This document shows, one piece after another, positions 7,383 through 15,574 of a DNA stretch of 64,000 nucleotides; position 1 is the first letter of the stretch; each line of letters opens with the position of its first letter. The translations under genes were made by a program, and so were the position numbers. Source of the stretch: Solirubrobacterales bacterium (GTDB lineage: Bacteria; Actinomycetota; Thermoleophilia; Solirubrobacterales; Solirubrobacteraceae); contig CANJIV010000001.1 in assembly GCA_947474595.1 (NCBI GenBank), forward strand, positions 310,001-374,000, in the 5' to 3' direction. The notes under the pieces were generated by a model, which was not told the origin of the DNA, did not search any database, and was given only the letters and a program-made list of their open reading frames with translations.

Positions 7383-8765
7383 TTAGGTCAGTGCGTCGAC
7401 AAGGCGACTGGCGGCGGCCCGGCCAGCGAGCCAGGCTCCGTCCATCGTCGCCGGGCGGTTGATGCTTGTGTGTTCGCCGGCGAGAATCACACGCCCACTG
7501 CGGCGACCAAGCGCGACTCGGTCGGTCGCCGTTGCCGACGGGCCGAGAAAAGAGTATGAGCCGCGGGCGAACCGATCCGCCTTCCATGCCGTGCTGAGCG
7601 TGCCGCGGGGAGTCGCCAGTTCAGGAAATCCTTGGCCCATCCGCTCGACGACAGCCTCGACCATTGCGGCCGGGCCTGCGCGCTCAAGCTCTACTGCGTA
7701 AGCACCGCCGATAAAGCCAACTCCGAGCGCCTTGCCGGTCACGCGCTCAAGCGGGAAAACGCTAACCGTCTTAGCTAATGATTCACCAACCGTGCCAAGT
7801 GCAACCGCATCTCGTGGCCACCGCGCTTGGGAATAATCGAGGAATACTTTGTCTAGTACGCCAACGCTGATCCTGCCGATGGCCCGGCGGGTAGCGGCGG
7901 GTAGCGGCGGGTCAAAGGCAATCGTCGAGGCCTTCAGGACTCCGAGCGGCACGGTCACGATGCAGCCGCTCGCCTTTATGATCGCCCCAGAACGCAGGGT
8001 AACCGCGACCTGCTGACCTTGCGAACGCACGGCAACCACCTCAGCGCCCGTACGTACCGTCGTTCCCTTCGCGATCGCAGCTACTAGCTGCGATGCGCCA
8101 CCGACCATCAGCAGATCGGGACCACCATTCCACTCGTCGCCTTCATCGAACCCCTCTAAAGACAGCAGGTTAGGATCGGCTCCCACATCAAGGGGCAGCT
8201 CCACGCCGAGTAGCCACTGCAGGACTTCGGCAGCACTACCCGTAAGGCCTTGGCGATTAATCTCACTTCGAAGCGGTCCCGCCAGGCGCTCGCGCGGAGT
8301 GTCTTGGGCTTGGTCGGATAGGGCGGAGATGATCCGGTCGCGGGCCGCCATAGCCTCTTCTGCGATCGCTGCTGAGACGGCCGAGCCGTCAGCCTTACGC
8401 AGCGCCAAGCGGTCGTAGTCGGTGGCGACGGTCTTCAGGCCTTTGGCATTGGCCACAGCAGTCAGTGGATTGCCTCGGCTGTTATGAATCCATGCGGCGC
8501 CGAGGTCTATCTTGGTGCCGAAGTGATCGACGGTATGAACACGGCCGCCAATCCTCGGGCGGGCCTCCAAGACGATCGGCGTAAACCCGGCTGCCCGTAG
8601 CACTGCTGCTGCCCCTAGGCCAGCTAATCCAGCGCCTACGACGACCACCGTGCGCCTCTTGCTTGGCGTCGACCCGACACCGCAACCGGCACCCAGCGAT
8701 CCGAATCCAAAACTCGTCGTAGCCGCAGCTAGGGCAATTAGTTCGCGTCGAGATAGACCGCTCAT
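7383..8765 (-). CDS. FAD-dependent flavin monoamine oxidase, exported
   Basis: The 460-residue protein is expected to oxidise an amine with FAD and O2. The N-terminus has a twin-arginine-like SRRELIAL motif (5-12) followed by a hydrophobic region ending in GAGC (25-28), so export by Tat with possible lipid attachment is likely. The dinucleotide motif G44-x-G46-x2-G49 and the acid E67 in 'VLEARPRIGGR' bind FAD; the C-terminal 'GEHTSINRPATMDGAW' is the second FAD-contact segment of amine oxidases. The amine substrate cannot be predicted. The start is supported by the box at 8774-8779. Confidence 0.85.
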   Translation of the reverse strand: MSGLSRRELIALAAATTSFGFGSLGAGCGVGSTPSKRRTVVVVGAGLAGLGAAAVLRAAGFTPIVLEARPRIGGRVHTVDHFGTKIDLGAAWIHNSRGNPLTAVANAKGLKTVATDYDRLALRKADGSAVSAAIAEEAMAARDRIISALSDQAQDTPRERLAGPLRSEINRQGLTGSAAEVLQWLLGVELPLDVGADPNLLSLEGFDEGDEWNGGPDLLMVGGASQLVAAIAKGTTVRTGAEVVAVRSQGQQVAVTLRSGAIIKASGCIVTVPLGVLKASTIAFDPPLPAATRRAIGRISVGVLDKVFLDYSQARWPRDAVALGTVGESLAKTVSVFPLERVTGKALGVGFIGGAYAVELERAGPAAMVEAVVERMGQGFPELATPRGTLSTAWKADRFARGSYSFLGPSATATDRVALGRRSGRVILAGEHTSINRPATMDGAWLAGRAAASRLVDALT

Positions 8766-8773
8766 CTACGGTA

Positions 8774-8779
8774 AATCTA
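8774..8779 (-). promoter_or_regulatory. -10 box of the amine oxidase gene
   Basis: On the minus strand TAGATT ends 8 nt before the ATG at 8765. No Shine-Dalgarno sequence is present. Confidence 0.4.
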
Positions 8780-8823
8780 CATCGCCGTAGGTGTGCCGGG
8801 CGCCAGATGCACGACGTGGCCTC

Positions 8824-8829
8824 TAAACT
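8824..8829 (+). promoter_or_regulatory. -10 box of the tRNA-Ala gene
   Basis: TAAACT lies 9 nt before the first nucleotide of tRNA-Ala, consistent with a promoter -10 element. Confidence 0.45.
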
Positions 8830-8838
8830 GCATGAAGC

Positions 8839-8911
8839 GGGGCCATAGCTCAGCTGGGAGAGCGCCGCCTTTGCAAGGCGGAGGTCGTCGGTTCGATCCC
8901 GACTGGCTCCA
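8839..8911 (+). tRNA. tRNA-Ala (anticodon TGC)
   Basis: A 73-nt canonical cloverleaf. The acceptor GGGGCCA pairs with TGGCTCC (one G-T), the D-stem is GCTC/GAGC, the anticodon loop TTTGCAA gives TGC in stem CCGCC/GGCGG, and the T-loop is TTCGATC. Discriminator is A; CCA is not encoded. The VOC gene follows 24 nt downstream and may be read through. Confidence 0.96.
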
Positions 8912-8935
8912 TCCAACGATCAGAGGAGAGGCAGA

Positions 8936-9289
8936 ATGCTCCAAGGACTGCGGACTATCGTCTACCCAGCGCCCGACTTAGAGCGGGCGAAAACTTGGTT
9001 CAGCGCAATCCTCGGAGTTGAGCCGTACTTCGATCAGCCGTTCTACGTCGGCTTCAATATCGGCGGCTATGAACTAGGGCTCGATCCCGATGCCAGCACC
9101 GAAGACGGTCCCGTTACTTACTGGGGCGTTGACGATGCCGACGTAGTGCTAGCCGAACTGCTCAATAGCGGGGCGCCGGCACACACTGCGGTTCGTGACG
9201 TCGGAGAGGGCATCCGCCTAGCTTCGGTGCGCGAGCCGGGCGGCGCAATCTTAGGAATCATCGAGAACCCGCACTTCCAAGCGGTCTAG
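8936..9289 (+). CDS. VOC (glyoxalase/bleomycin resistance) family protein
   Basis: The 117-residue single-module vicinal oxygen chelate protein starts with 'LRTIVYPAPDLERAKTWFSAILG', the usual first beta-alpha unit. It has 'GYELGLDP' in the middle and 'VREPGGAILGIIENP' at the end, where the metal-ligand Glu is expected. The substrate is unknown. A strong GAGGAG ribosome site lies about 8 nt before the ATG. Confidence 0.85.
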   Translation: MLQGLRTIVYPAPDLERAKTWFSAILGVEPYFDQPFYVGFNIGGYELGLDPDASTEDGPVTYWGVDDADVVLAELLNSGAPAHTAVRDVGEGIRLASVREPGGAILGIIENPHFQAV

Positions 9290-9333
9290 CCGTCATCGGA
9301 GAAGACACTTTGGCCAGATCGGTGATTCCAACC

Positions 9334-12300
9334 TCAGCGAGCAGCCGTTAGAGCCGATCGCTTCTCACTCGCCGACGCCCTAAATAGCTCGATATTGGCG
9401 AGCTTAATATCTTCATAGCCACGAACCATCTGAGCTAGATCGGCAATCTCACTCACCAACGGTTGACTCTCAGGCGTCAGCTCTTCTAGGGCAGCACCCA
9501 CCAACTCTTGATACTCACCAATCAGCGAGCGCTCAACGCGGCGAAGGCTCGTATAGCCAAATGGGTCCAAGGCCGTCCCGCGAACTCGGCGCATGCGGCG
9601 AAGGAGGCCGAAACTGATGTCGGCGCTACGTCCGAGCTTGATCTTGCGCTTGAGACCTAAGGCACGCAACAGCGGCGGGTGCAGGAGGACTTTCGTCTTT
9701 GCCCCGTCGCCGAACACGGCAGCGATCTCTTGCGACTTCGCAGCGTCGGCGTGCAGGCGCGCCACCTCGTATTCATCTTTGTAAGCCATCAGCTTGTAGA
9801 GGCCGCGAGCGTAGGCTTTGGTTACAGACATGGTCGCCCCACAGCCGCGTTCACGCTCGACCACTGCCACACGTGAAACATCGGCGAGATAACGCTCGGC
9901 GTAAGCGCGGTCTTGGTAGGTGACAAGATCGCTAGCCCGGATTGCCAAGAGTTCTTGAAGGACCTGATCGCCGCCAACCGCTTCTACGAGTTTGGTTATG
10001 TTTGCGTCGAGCGCACGACCGACCGTGGGCGACCCCTTACTCAGGGCCTGCTCGACGGCCACCGGATCAGCGACCGCTGCCCGGCCCCATCTAAACGCCG
10101 CGAGATTAATTTCAACAGCGGTGCCGTTGAGCTTAATCGCCGCTTCAATTGCCTCAGCCCTCAACGGTAAGCATCCGTGTTGGTAGGCCGCGCCTAACAT
10201 GATCGTGTTGATCGCCATGTGGTCGGCGAACAGCCTCTGGGCTAAGTCGCCGGCATCGATCTCAATCAGCTGGTCTGCGCGAGTTGCGCTCGCAATGCGC
10301 CCAGTAATCGTTTTGTGCGATGGCAAGCCAACCGTCACAACGACCACGGTCGCTGCGGTTGCCATTGAATTGGAGTTCACAACCGCGATAGTGCGGTCGG
10401 GGTCTGCCGTGGCCAACGTCTCAGGCGTCGCAGCTCCGAGCGGATCGAGCCCAAGAATCACGTCGACAGCCGCCGTCGTCGCGCGCAGAGCTCCCCCGAT
10501 CCGCCGGTCAGCGATGCGGATGTCAGAGATCACCGGACCGCCTTTCTGGGCCAGCCCAGTTTGGTCTAGGGCGCCAGCCCACCGACCATCTATCAGCGCT
10601 GCCATCTGCAGGATTGCTGAGGAGGTCACCACGCCTGTGCCGCCAACTCCAGGCATGCGGATCACCGTCTCTTCGCTGTCGCCACCAAGCAGTCGGGTCA
10701 TGGGCTCGGGTAAGTCAATCTGCGGGTCGATGATGGTGGGCGCCATAGTGGCCCCTGGCTCGACGACGACAAACGCGGGGCAGTCGCCTTCTAGGCAAGA
10801 GAAGTCTTGGTTACAGCTGGCCTGATGGATTTGAGTCTTGCGTCCGAACTCGGAGTCAACGGGAACAACCGACATACACGTCGACTTTGTTCCACAATCA
10901 CCACACCCTTCGCAGACGCGCTCGTTAATCCATACCCGCTGCTTCGGCGACGGTAGCTTTCCTCGCTTGCGCATTCGGCGCTCCTCAACAGCACAGCGGT
11001 CGTCATGGATCAGGACGCAGACGCCCGACTTGCCGATCAGTGTTGCGCGCGCTTGATCGAAGTCGTCGCGGTGAAAGAGAGTGGCGATCGGATCGAGTGC
11101 GATTGAGTCATAGCGCTTTGGATCGTCGGCCGTAACGACGATCTGAGCGACACCCTCGATAGCCAGCCAGCGCGTAAGCGTGGGGACATCCATCCGCCCA
11201 GGCGGTGCTTGGCCACCGGTCATCGCAATCGCATCGTTGTAGAGGATCTTGAAGGTAATGTCAGTTGCCGAAGCCACCGCTGCTCGGATTGCTAGCGAGC
11301 CGGAGTGGTGAAAGGTCCCGTCGCCCATATTCTGGATGTAGTTGTCGTCATCGGTAAATGGGGAGAGCCCAATCCACTGCGCGCCTTCGCCGCCCATCTG
11401 TGGCGCACCGACCAGATGCCCTCGCTGACCGCCGGGATCGAGCGCGACCAACGAGTGACAGCCGATACCCGCGCCGACAAGCTGATCGGCTGGGGCCTTA
11501 GTGGAGGTGTTGTGCGGGCAGCCTGAGCAAAAAAATGGCGTCCGACGGTGCAGCGGCTCTAGCGCTAGGGCGTTTTGGGTGGCCTGCCTGATCCTCGCAA
11601 GTCGCGCCTGTGAGTTGGGCGAAAGACGCTCTACACCAATCCGGGAGGCTAGGGCGATCGCGATCGTGTCGGCGTCAAGTGAGCCCCTAGATGTGAGCAG
11701 ATCCTTACCGTCGGGATCCTCTTTGCCCACAACCCTGGGCTGCGAGGCGATCCCATAAAGAGCGTCACGAACCAGCGTCTCAAGGAATGGCAGCTTGTCC
11801 TCTATGACGAAGACCTCTTGCACATCACGCAAGAGATCACGCATGACCTCTCGATCGACGGGCCAAGGCATATCGAGTGCGACGAGCCTAATGCCCAGAG
11901 CATCCAGGCCTTCGCTATCAATCCCAAGAGCGCCAAGAGCGCGTAGCAGCGTTGCGTACTGCAGGCCGGCAGCCATCACTGCGATCCGTGCCCGTGGCGG
12001 ATCGTGCGTAACGCGGTTTAAGCAGTTGATCCGAGCGTACTCGCGAGCGCGGTCCAAGCGGAGAGTGAAGAGATCGTGTTCGCCATCAAGCGAGCTGGGG
12101 CCTAGGAGAACGGGCGGGCCCCCGCGGGACTGCGTCGGCGGCTCTGGGATGCCGTGCGAAAGACCATCAAGCTCAACAATCTCAGAGGAGTCGGCAACGT
12201 CGGAGATGATCTTCACGGCGGTCCACATTCCGGTGTAGCGCGACATTGCTACCGCGTGTAGTCCGAGTCTGATCAGATCGGGTAAATCGCCTGGGGCTAA

Positions 12301-12828
12301 CATCGGCATCACGAGGCTGCGGCACATCGCCTCCGACGAGCTGGCGATCGTCGACGATTTACAAAGCGGGTCGTCGCCGATCAGGGCAACGGCCCCTCCG
12401 AGATGATGAGTCCCGCTAACCATCCCATGACGGATCGCATCAGCGGCTCGATCGAGACCTGGCCCCTTTCCGTACCAGATGCCGACTACGCCATCTTGGC
12501 GGCGGCCAGGCAGTTCGCCAAGGAGTTGCGTGCCGCCAACTGCAGTTGCCGCCAGCTCTTCGTTTAGTCCTGGAACGTGCACGACGCCAGCTGGCTCTAG
12601 GTACTGCTTAGCGCGCGCGATCTCCATGTCGAGGCCGCCGAGTGGCGAGCCGGGATAGCCGCTGATAAAAAGGCCTGTATTGAGTCCTCGTCGTGTGTCG
12701 AGACGCCGCTGCTCTAGGAGTAGGCGTACAAGCGCCTGAGTCCCATTCATTAATGCGCGCCCGGAGTCCAGCGCGTAACGGTCACTAAGCAGCGGTTGAC
12801 GCAGCTCGGATAGTTGCGTGGCACTCAC
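9334..12828 (-). CDS. Fused indolepyruvate/2-oxoacid:ferredoxin oxidoreductase
   Basis: The 1164-residue enzyme combines IorA- and IorB-like parts in one chain. Order: an N-terminal pyrimidine-binding domain with 'GYPGSPLGGLD'; a Cys pair 'CSGCPHN' near 431; a thiamine diphosphate domain with 'MGDGTFHHSG' near 499; a cysteine-rich iron-sulfur segment 'CEGCGDC' near 640; a gamma domain 'MPGVGGTGVV' near 724; and a C-terminal domain of unknown function. The family oxidatively decarboxylates aryl- or branched-chain 2-oxoacids to acyl-CoA with reduction of ferredoxin. Start is GTG with AAAAGG upstream. It diverges from an Lrp/AsnC gene that may control it. Confidence 0.9.
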   Translation of the reverse strand: MSATQLSELRQPLLSDRYALDSGRALMNGTQALVRLLLEQRRLDTRRGLNTGLFISGYPGSPLGGLDMEIARAKQYLEPAGVVHVPGLNEELAATAVGGTQLLGELPGRRQDGVVGIWYGKGPGLDRAADAIRHGMVSGTHHLGGAVALIGDDPLCKSSTIASSSEAMCRSLVMPMLAPGDLPDLIRLGLHAVAMSRYTGMWTAVKIISDVADSSEIVELDGLSHGIPEPPTQSRGGPPVLLGPSSLDGEHDLFTLRLDRAREYARINCLNRVTHDPPRARIAVMAAGLQYATLLRALGALGIDSEGLDALGIRLVALDMPWPVDREVMRDLLRDVQEVFVIEDKLPFLETLVRDALYGIASQPRVVGKEDPDGKDLLTSRGSLDADTIAIALASRIGVERLSPNSQARLARIRQATQNALALEPLHRRTPFFCSGCPHNTSTKAPADQLVGAGIGCHSLVALDPGGQRGHLVGAPQMGGEGAQWIGLSPFTDDDNYIQNMGDGTFHHSGSLAIRAAVASATDITFKILYNDAIAMTGGQAPPGRMDVPTLTRWLAIEGVAQIVVTADDPKRYDSIALDPIATLFHRDDFDQARATLIGKSGVCVLIHDDRCAVEERRMRKRGKLPSPKQRVWINERVCEGCGDCGTKSTCMSVVPVDSEFGRKTQIHQASCNQDFSCLEGDCPAFVVVEPGATMAPTIIDPQIDLPEPMTRLLGGDSEETVIRMPGVGGTGVVTSSAILQMAALIDGRWAGALDQTGLAQKGGPVISDIRIADRRIGGALRATTAAVDVILGLDPLGAATPETLATADPDRTIAVVNSNSMATAATVVVVTVGLPSHKTITGRIASATRADQLIEIDAGDLAQRLFADHMAINTIMLGAAYQHGCLPLRAEAIEAAIKLNGTAVEINLAAFRWGRAAVADPVAVEQALSKGSPTVGRALDANITKLVEAVGGDQVLQELLAIRASDLVTYQDRAYAERYLADVSRVAVVERERGCGATMSVTKAYARGLYKLMAYKDEYEVARLHADAAKSQEIAAVFGDGAKTKVLLHPPLLRALGLKRKIKLGRSADISFGLLRRMRRVRGTALDPFGYTSLRRVERSLIGEYQELVGAALEELTPESQPLVSEIADLAQMVRGYEDIKLANIELFRASASEKRSALTAAR

Positions 12829-12982
12829 CGATCGGCCTTTTCGTTTTGATCCGCGCTAAGCATTTGCGCATAACAGCATCTTTTAGGTGCTCTTGGCAAG
12901 GATTCTTGAGCTTTTCGAAGTAAAGTCGCAACAATCGAGCGTAATTACCGTCAATAACGAGATTATCGTCTGCGGTTGGCTG

Positions 12983-12988
12983 TACTAT
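12983..12988 (+). promoter_or_regulatory. -10 box of the Lrp/AsnC regulator gene
   Basis: TACTAT ends 7 nt before the GTG at 12996, so a leaderless transcript is likely. The 167-bp divergent region (12829-12995) is unusually AT-rich for this window and is where the regulator would bind. Confidence 0.5.
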
Positions 12989-12995
12989 TCATAGC

Positions 12996-13466
12996 GTGGC
13001 CACCGACCTCCTCGACGATTCTGATCGCGAAATCGTCTCTCTCCTGCTCGTCAATGCTCGCGCCACGGTCGCTGATATCGCGCGCCAAGTTCCACTATCT
13101 GCCACAGCAATTAAGCGCAGGATTGCGCGCCTAGAAGAGCTCGGGGTTATTACCGGCTACACGGTTCAGATCGACTTCGCAAAGCTCGGTTGGGGGATTG
13201 AAGCATTCGCTGAGATTCGCTTTACCGGCACGACCCACCCAGACGACATGCGCGAGGTCGCCAGCAGCGAGCCAGAAGTCCTAGCCGTATTCACAACGGC
13301 CGGCGATCATGACGCCCTAGTCTGGATACGGACCAGAGACGTGGCCCACCTCACTTCTGTGATCGCCGCGCTGCGAAGTCATTCCCAGGTAATTGGCACC
13401 AGAACACAGATGATCCTCGCCTCCTATGTGAAGAGTGACTGGCAACCGCACTTCCCACACGACTGA
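12996..13466 (+). CDS. Lrp/AsnC family transcriptional regulator
   Basis: The 156-residue protein has an N-terminal AsnC-type helix-turn-helix (about 5-60, 'DREIVSLLLVNARATVADIARQ' then 'TAIKRRIARLEELGVI') and a C-terminal RAM effector-binding domain (about 65-145). Family members sense amino acids and often regulate the adjacent divergent gene, which here is the 2-oxoacid:ferredoxin oxidoreductase. Control of amino-acid-derived oxoacid catabolism is therefore inferred. Confidence 0.88.
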   Translation: MATDLLDDSDREIVSLLLVNARATVADIARQVPLSATAIKRRIARLEELGVITGYTVQIDFAKLGWGIEAFAEIRFTGTTHPDDMREVASSEPEVLAVFTTAGDHDALVWIRTRDVAHLTSVIAALRSHSQVIGTRTQMILASYVKSDWQPHFPHD

Positions 13467-13576
13467 ACTTAGCTCTGGTAGTGCTCCGACGCTAACGGCG
13501 CACAGAGGCTAACTCGACAAGCGACGCTAGTATTGGATGTGGTGGGCGACATATTCCCTAATGTAGGAGGCTTGTT

Positions 13577-14836
13577 ATGGGCACAGAAAGCGACAGCTCT
13601 AGCCAAGACGGCGGCCGCGTCGACTTCGAGGCCGGTGACTGGGAAAATGGCCCGCCGCTAGAGATATTTGAACGGATGCGCTCGCAGTGTCCGATCCACT
13701 TCACGCCTCGCATCGTTGGCTACCCCGAAGAGGCCGGATACTGGTCAGTAACCAAGGCAGCCGACATAGCCGAGGTTAGCCACGACTGGGAGACATACTC
13801 TTCCGCTCAAGGCTTTACAGCTAACACGAGCCTCTTTCCAGTTGCACTCCAGTCGTCGATGATGATCGGCATGGACCCACCTCGCCACGACCGAATTAAG
13901 AACCTCTTTCAACGCGGCTTCACGCCCAAGCGAATCGCCGGCCTTGAGGAAGATGTCCGCTCAATAGTGCTCGATGTAATTAACGAACTCGGCGGGCGCG
14001 ACAGCTGCGATCTTGTAGTCGACGTTGCCCAGCCGGTTGTTTCGCGGGTCATCTGCAGCCTTATGGGGATCCCGAAGGATGAGATAGAAACGTGGGCAGT
14101 TCTAGTCAACAGAATCGCTGGGGCGACCGATCCAGATCTAAACCAGGGCGGCGTGCAGTCAACCACTGAAAGCGACTTGCCACAGCTCTTAGCGCGCTGT
14201 CAAGCCCTAATCGCAGAGCGGCGTGCAAATCCCACTGATGACCTTACCAGCGTCCTTATCGGAGCCGAGGTTGATGGTGAGCAACTCGCCGAGCAGGAGA
14301 TCATCATGGGCCTTTTTACTTTGATTGTCGGCGGTAACGACACAACGAAATCCACATACTGCAGTGCGATGAAAGCGTTGCTCGAAAGTCCTCAGCAGTG
14401 GCAGATGCTGCTCGATGATCCATCGCTGATCCCCGGCGCAATCAACGAGTCGCTGCGGATGTTCCCCGCCCTTTCACACATGCGCCGCACGGCGACGCGA
14501 GACACTGAGCTGGGCGGCGTGGAGATCAAAGAGGGTGACAAGGTAGTCATGTGGTACGTATCTTCTAGCCGAGACGAAAGCGTCTACGAGGAGCCCAACC
14601 GATTTGATATCACTCGCGGAGCCGACCACCAAGCCTTCGGCGCCGGTGGGCGACACTTCTGTTTGGGTTTTTCGTTAGCGCATCTCGAGCTGCGGCTGCT
14701 ACTCGAAGAGACACTGAAGCGGTACCCAGAGATGCAGCTAGATGGCGTCGCGACCCACGTAGATTCGGGCGTGCTCAATCAGCTAAAGAGTCTGCCTGTA
14801 CGGCTCGTTCCCGCGCCGGCGACGGTTGCGCGATAG
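13577..14836 (+). CDS. Cytochrome P450 monooxygenase
   Basis: The 419-residue soluble bacterial class I P450 has the oxygen-activating I-helix motif GGNDTT (D255, T256), the ExxR pair E291/R294, and the heme ligand C362 in 'FGAGGRHFCLGF'. The N-terminal 'GMDPPRHDRIKNLFQRGFTP' is the usual C-helix heme-propionate segment. The substrate is unknown; the sequence resembles the actinobacterial CYP groups acting on terpenoids, steroids or fatty acids. A strong AGGAGG lies 8 nt before the ATG. Its last codons overlap the following GAP-family gene, suggesting coupling. No ferredoxin gene is adjacent. Confidence 0.92.
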   Translation: MGTESDSSSQDGGRVDFEAGDWENGPPLEIFERMRSQCPIHFTPRIVGYPEEAGYWSVTKAADIAEVSHDWETYSSAQGFTANTSLFPVALQSSMMIGMDPPRHDRIKNLFQRGFTPKRIAGLEEDVRSIVLDVINELGGRDSCDLVVDVAQPVVSRVICSLMGIPKDEIETWAVLVNRIAGATDPDLNQGGVQSTTESDLPQLLARCQALIAERRANPTDDLTSVLIGAEVDGEQLAEQEIIMGLFTLIVGGNDTTKSTYCSAMKALLESPQQWQMLLDDPSLIPGAINESLRMFPALSHMRRTATRDTELGGVEIKEGDKVVMWYVSSSRDESVYEEPNRFDITRGADHQAFGAGGRHFCLGFSLAHLELRLLLEETLKRYPEMQLDGVATHVDSGVLNQLKSLPVRLVPAPATVAR

Positions 14837-15545
14837 TCTCGCTCCCTTGCCCCAAATCATTCTCTACGCCGCAGTGTCGGCGGTCTTCCCGGCTCTTCTG
14901 GCCGCCGTCTCGGTAATCCTCACACGCGATCGTCCAGCGCCTCTGCTGCTGGCCTTCTACGTCGGCGGACTCGTCACCAGCGTGACGATCGGCATCCTCC
15001 TCCTCAAGCTAGTCGGACCAGATGTAAGCAAGCTTGGCAACCGTAGCGACAGCGTCAGTCCAGCAGTGGCGATCGCAGGAGGGGTCGTGGCCTTCATGCT
15101 TGCCTGGCTCCTAGGCAGCAGCAGGGGCCGTGCGCTGATCGAGAGCTGGCGCGAGCGGCGTGCAATCAAGCACCCGAAGAAGGAGAAGAGCGGATCTCCC
15201 TGGATGGTGAGAGTACTCGACCGCGGATCGGTCAAGTTGGCCTTCCTAGGCGGTGCGATCCTAAATCTACCGGGACCTTTCTACCTCCTATCCCTTGGCG
15301 ATATCGCGACCGGGCACTACTCAACGCCACAGCAGATCTTGCTGGTCGTCCTCTTTAACTTAATCATGTTCACTCTCATCGAAGTCCCTCTGGTCGGCTA
15401 CGTAATAGACCCGCAGAAGACCGAACTCAAAGTCAATGCTGTGGCGTCGTGGCTCAAACGAAACGGGATGCGGATCATCGCTGCATTCTGCTTCTTTTGG
15501 GGAGTCAGCGAGTTAGTCGCCGGCGTTGAGAAATTTCTCTCCTAG
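14826..15545 (+). CDS. GAP-family six-helix membrane protein
   Basis: The 239-residue integral membrane protein has about six transmembrane helices and a basic cytoplasmic loop ('RERRAIKHPKKEKSG', about 117-131). The layout matches the GAP family (Sap, sulfolipid-1-addressing protein), involved in mycobacteria in moving glycolipids to the surface. The start is uncertain: TTG at 14826 overlaps the P450 by 11 bp, and TTG at 14847 is also possible. Its role here is inferred from family only. Confidence 0.7.
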   Translation: MRDSLAPLPQIILYAAVSAVFPALLAAVSVILTRDRPAPLLLAFYVGGLVTSVTIGILLLKLVGPDVSKLGNRSDSVSPAVAIAGGVVAFMLAWLLGSSRGRALIESWRERRAIKHPKKEKSGSPWMVRVLDRGSVKLAFLGGAILNLPGPFYLLSLGDIATGHYSTPQQILLVVLFNLIMFTLIEVPLVGYVIDPQKTELKVNAVASWLKRNGMRIIAAFCFFWGVSELVAGVEKFLS

Positions 15546-15574
15546 TCGGCCCGCGGGGAGCTAGCCATGCAGCC

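Noticed and set aside
8793-8981. Plus-strand open frame over tRNA-Ala
   Set aside because: Translation of the tRNA gene itself.
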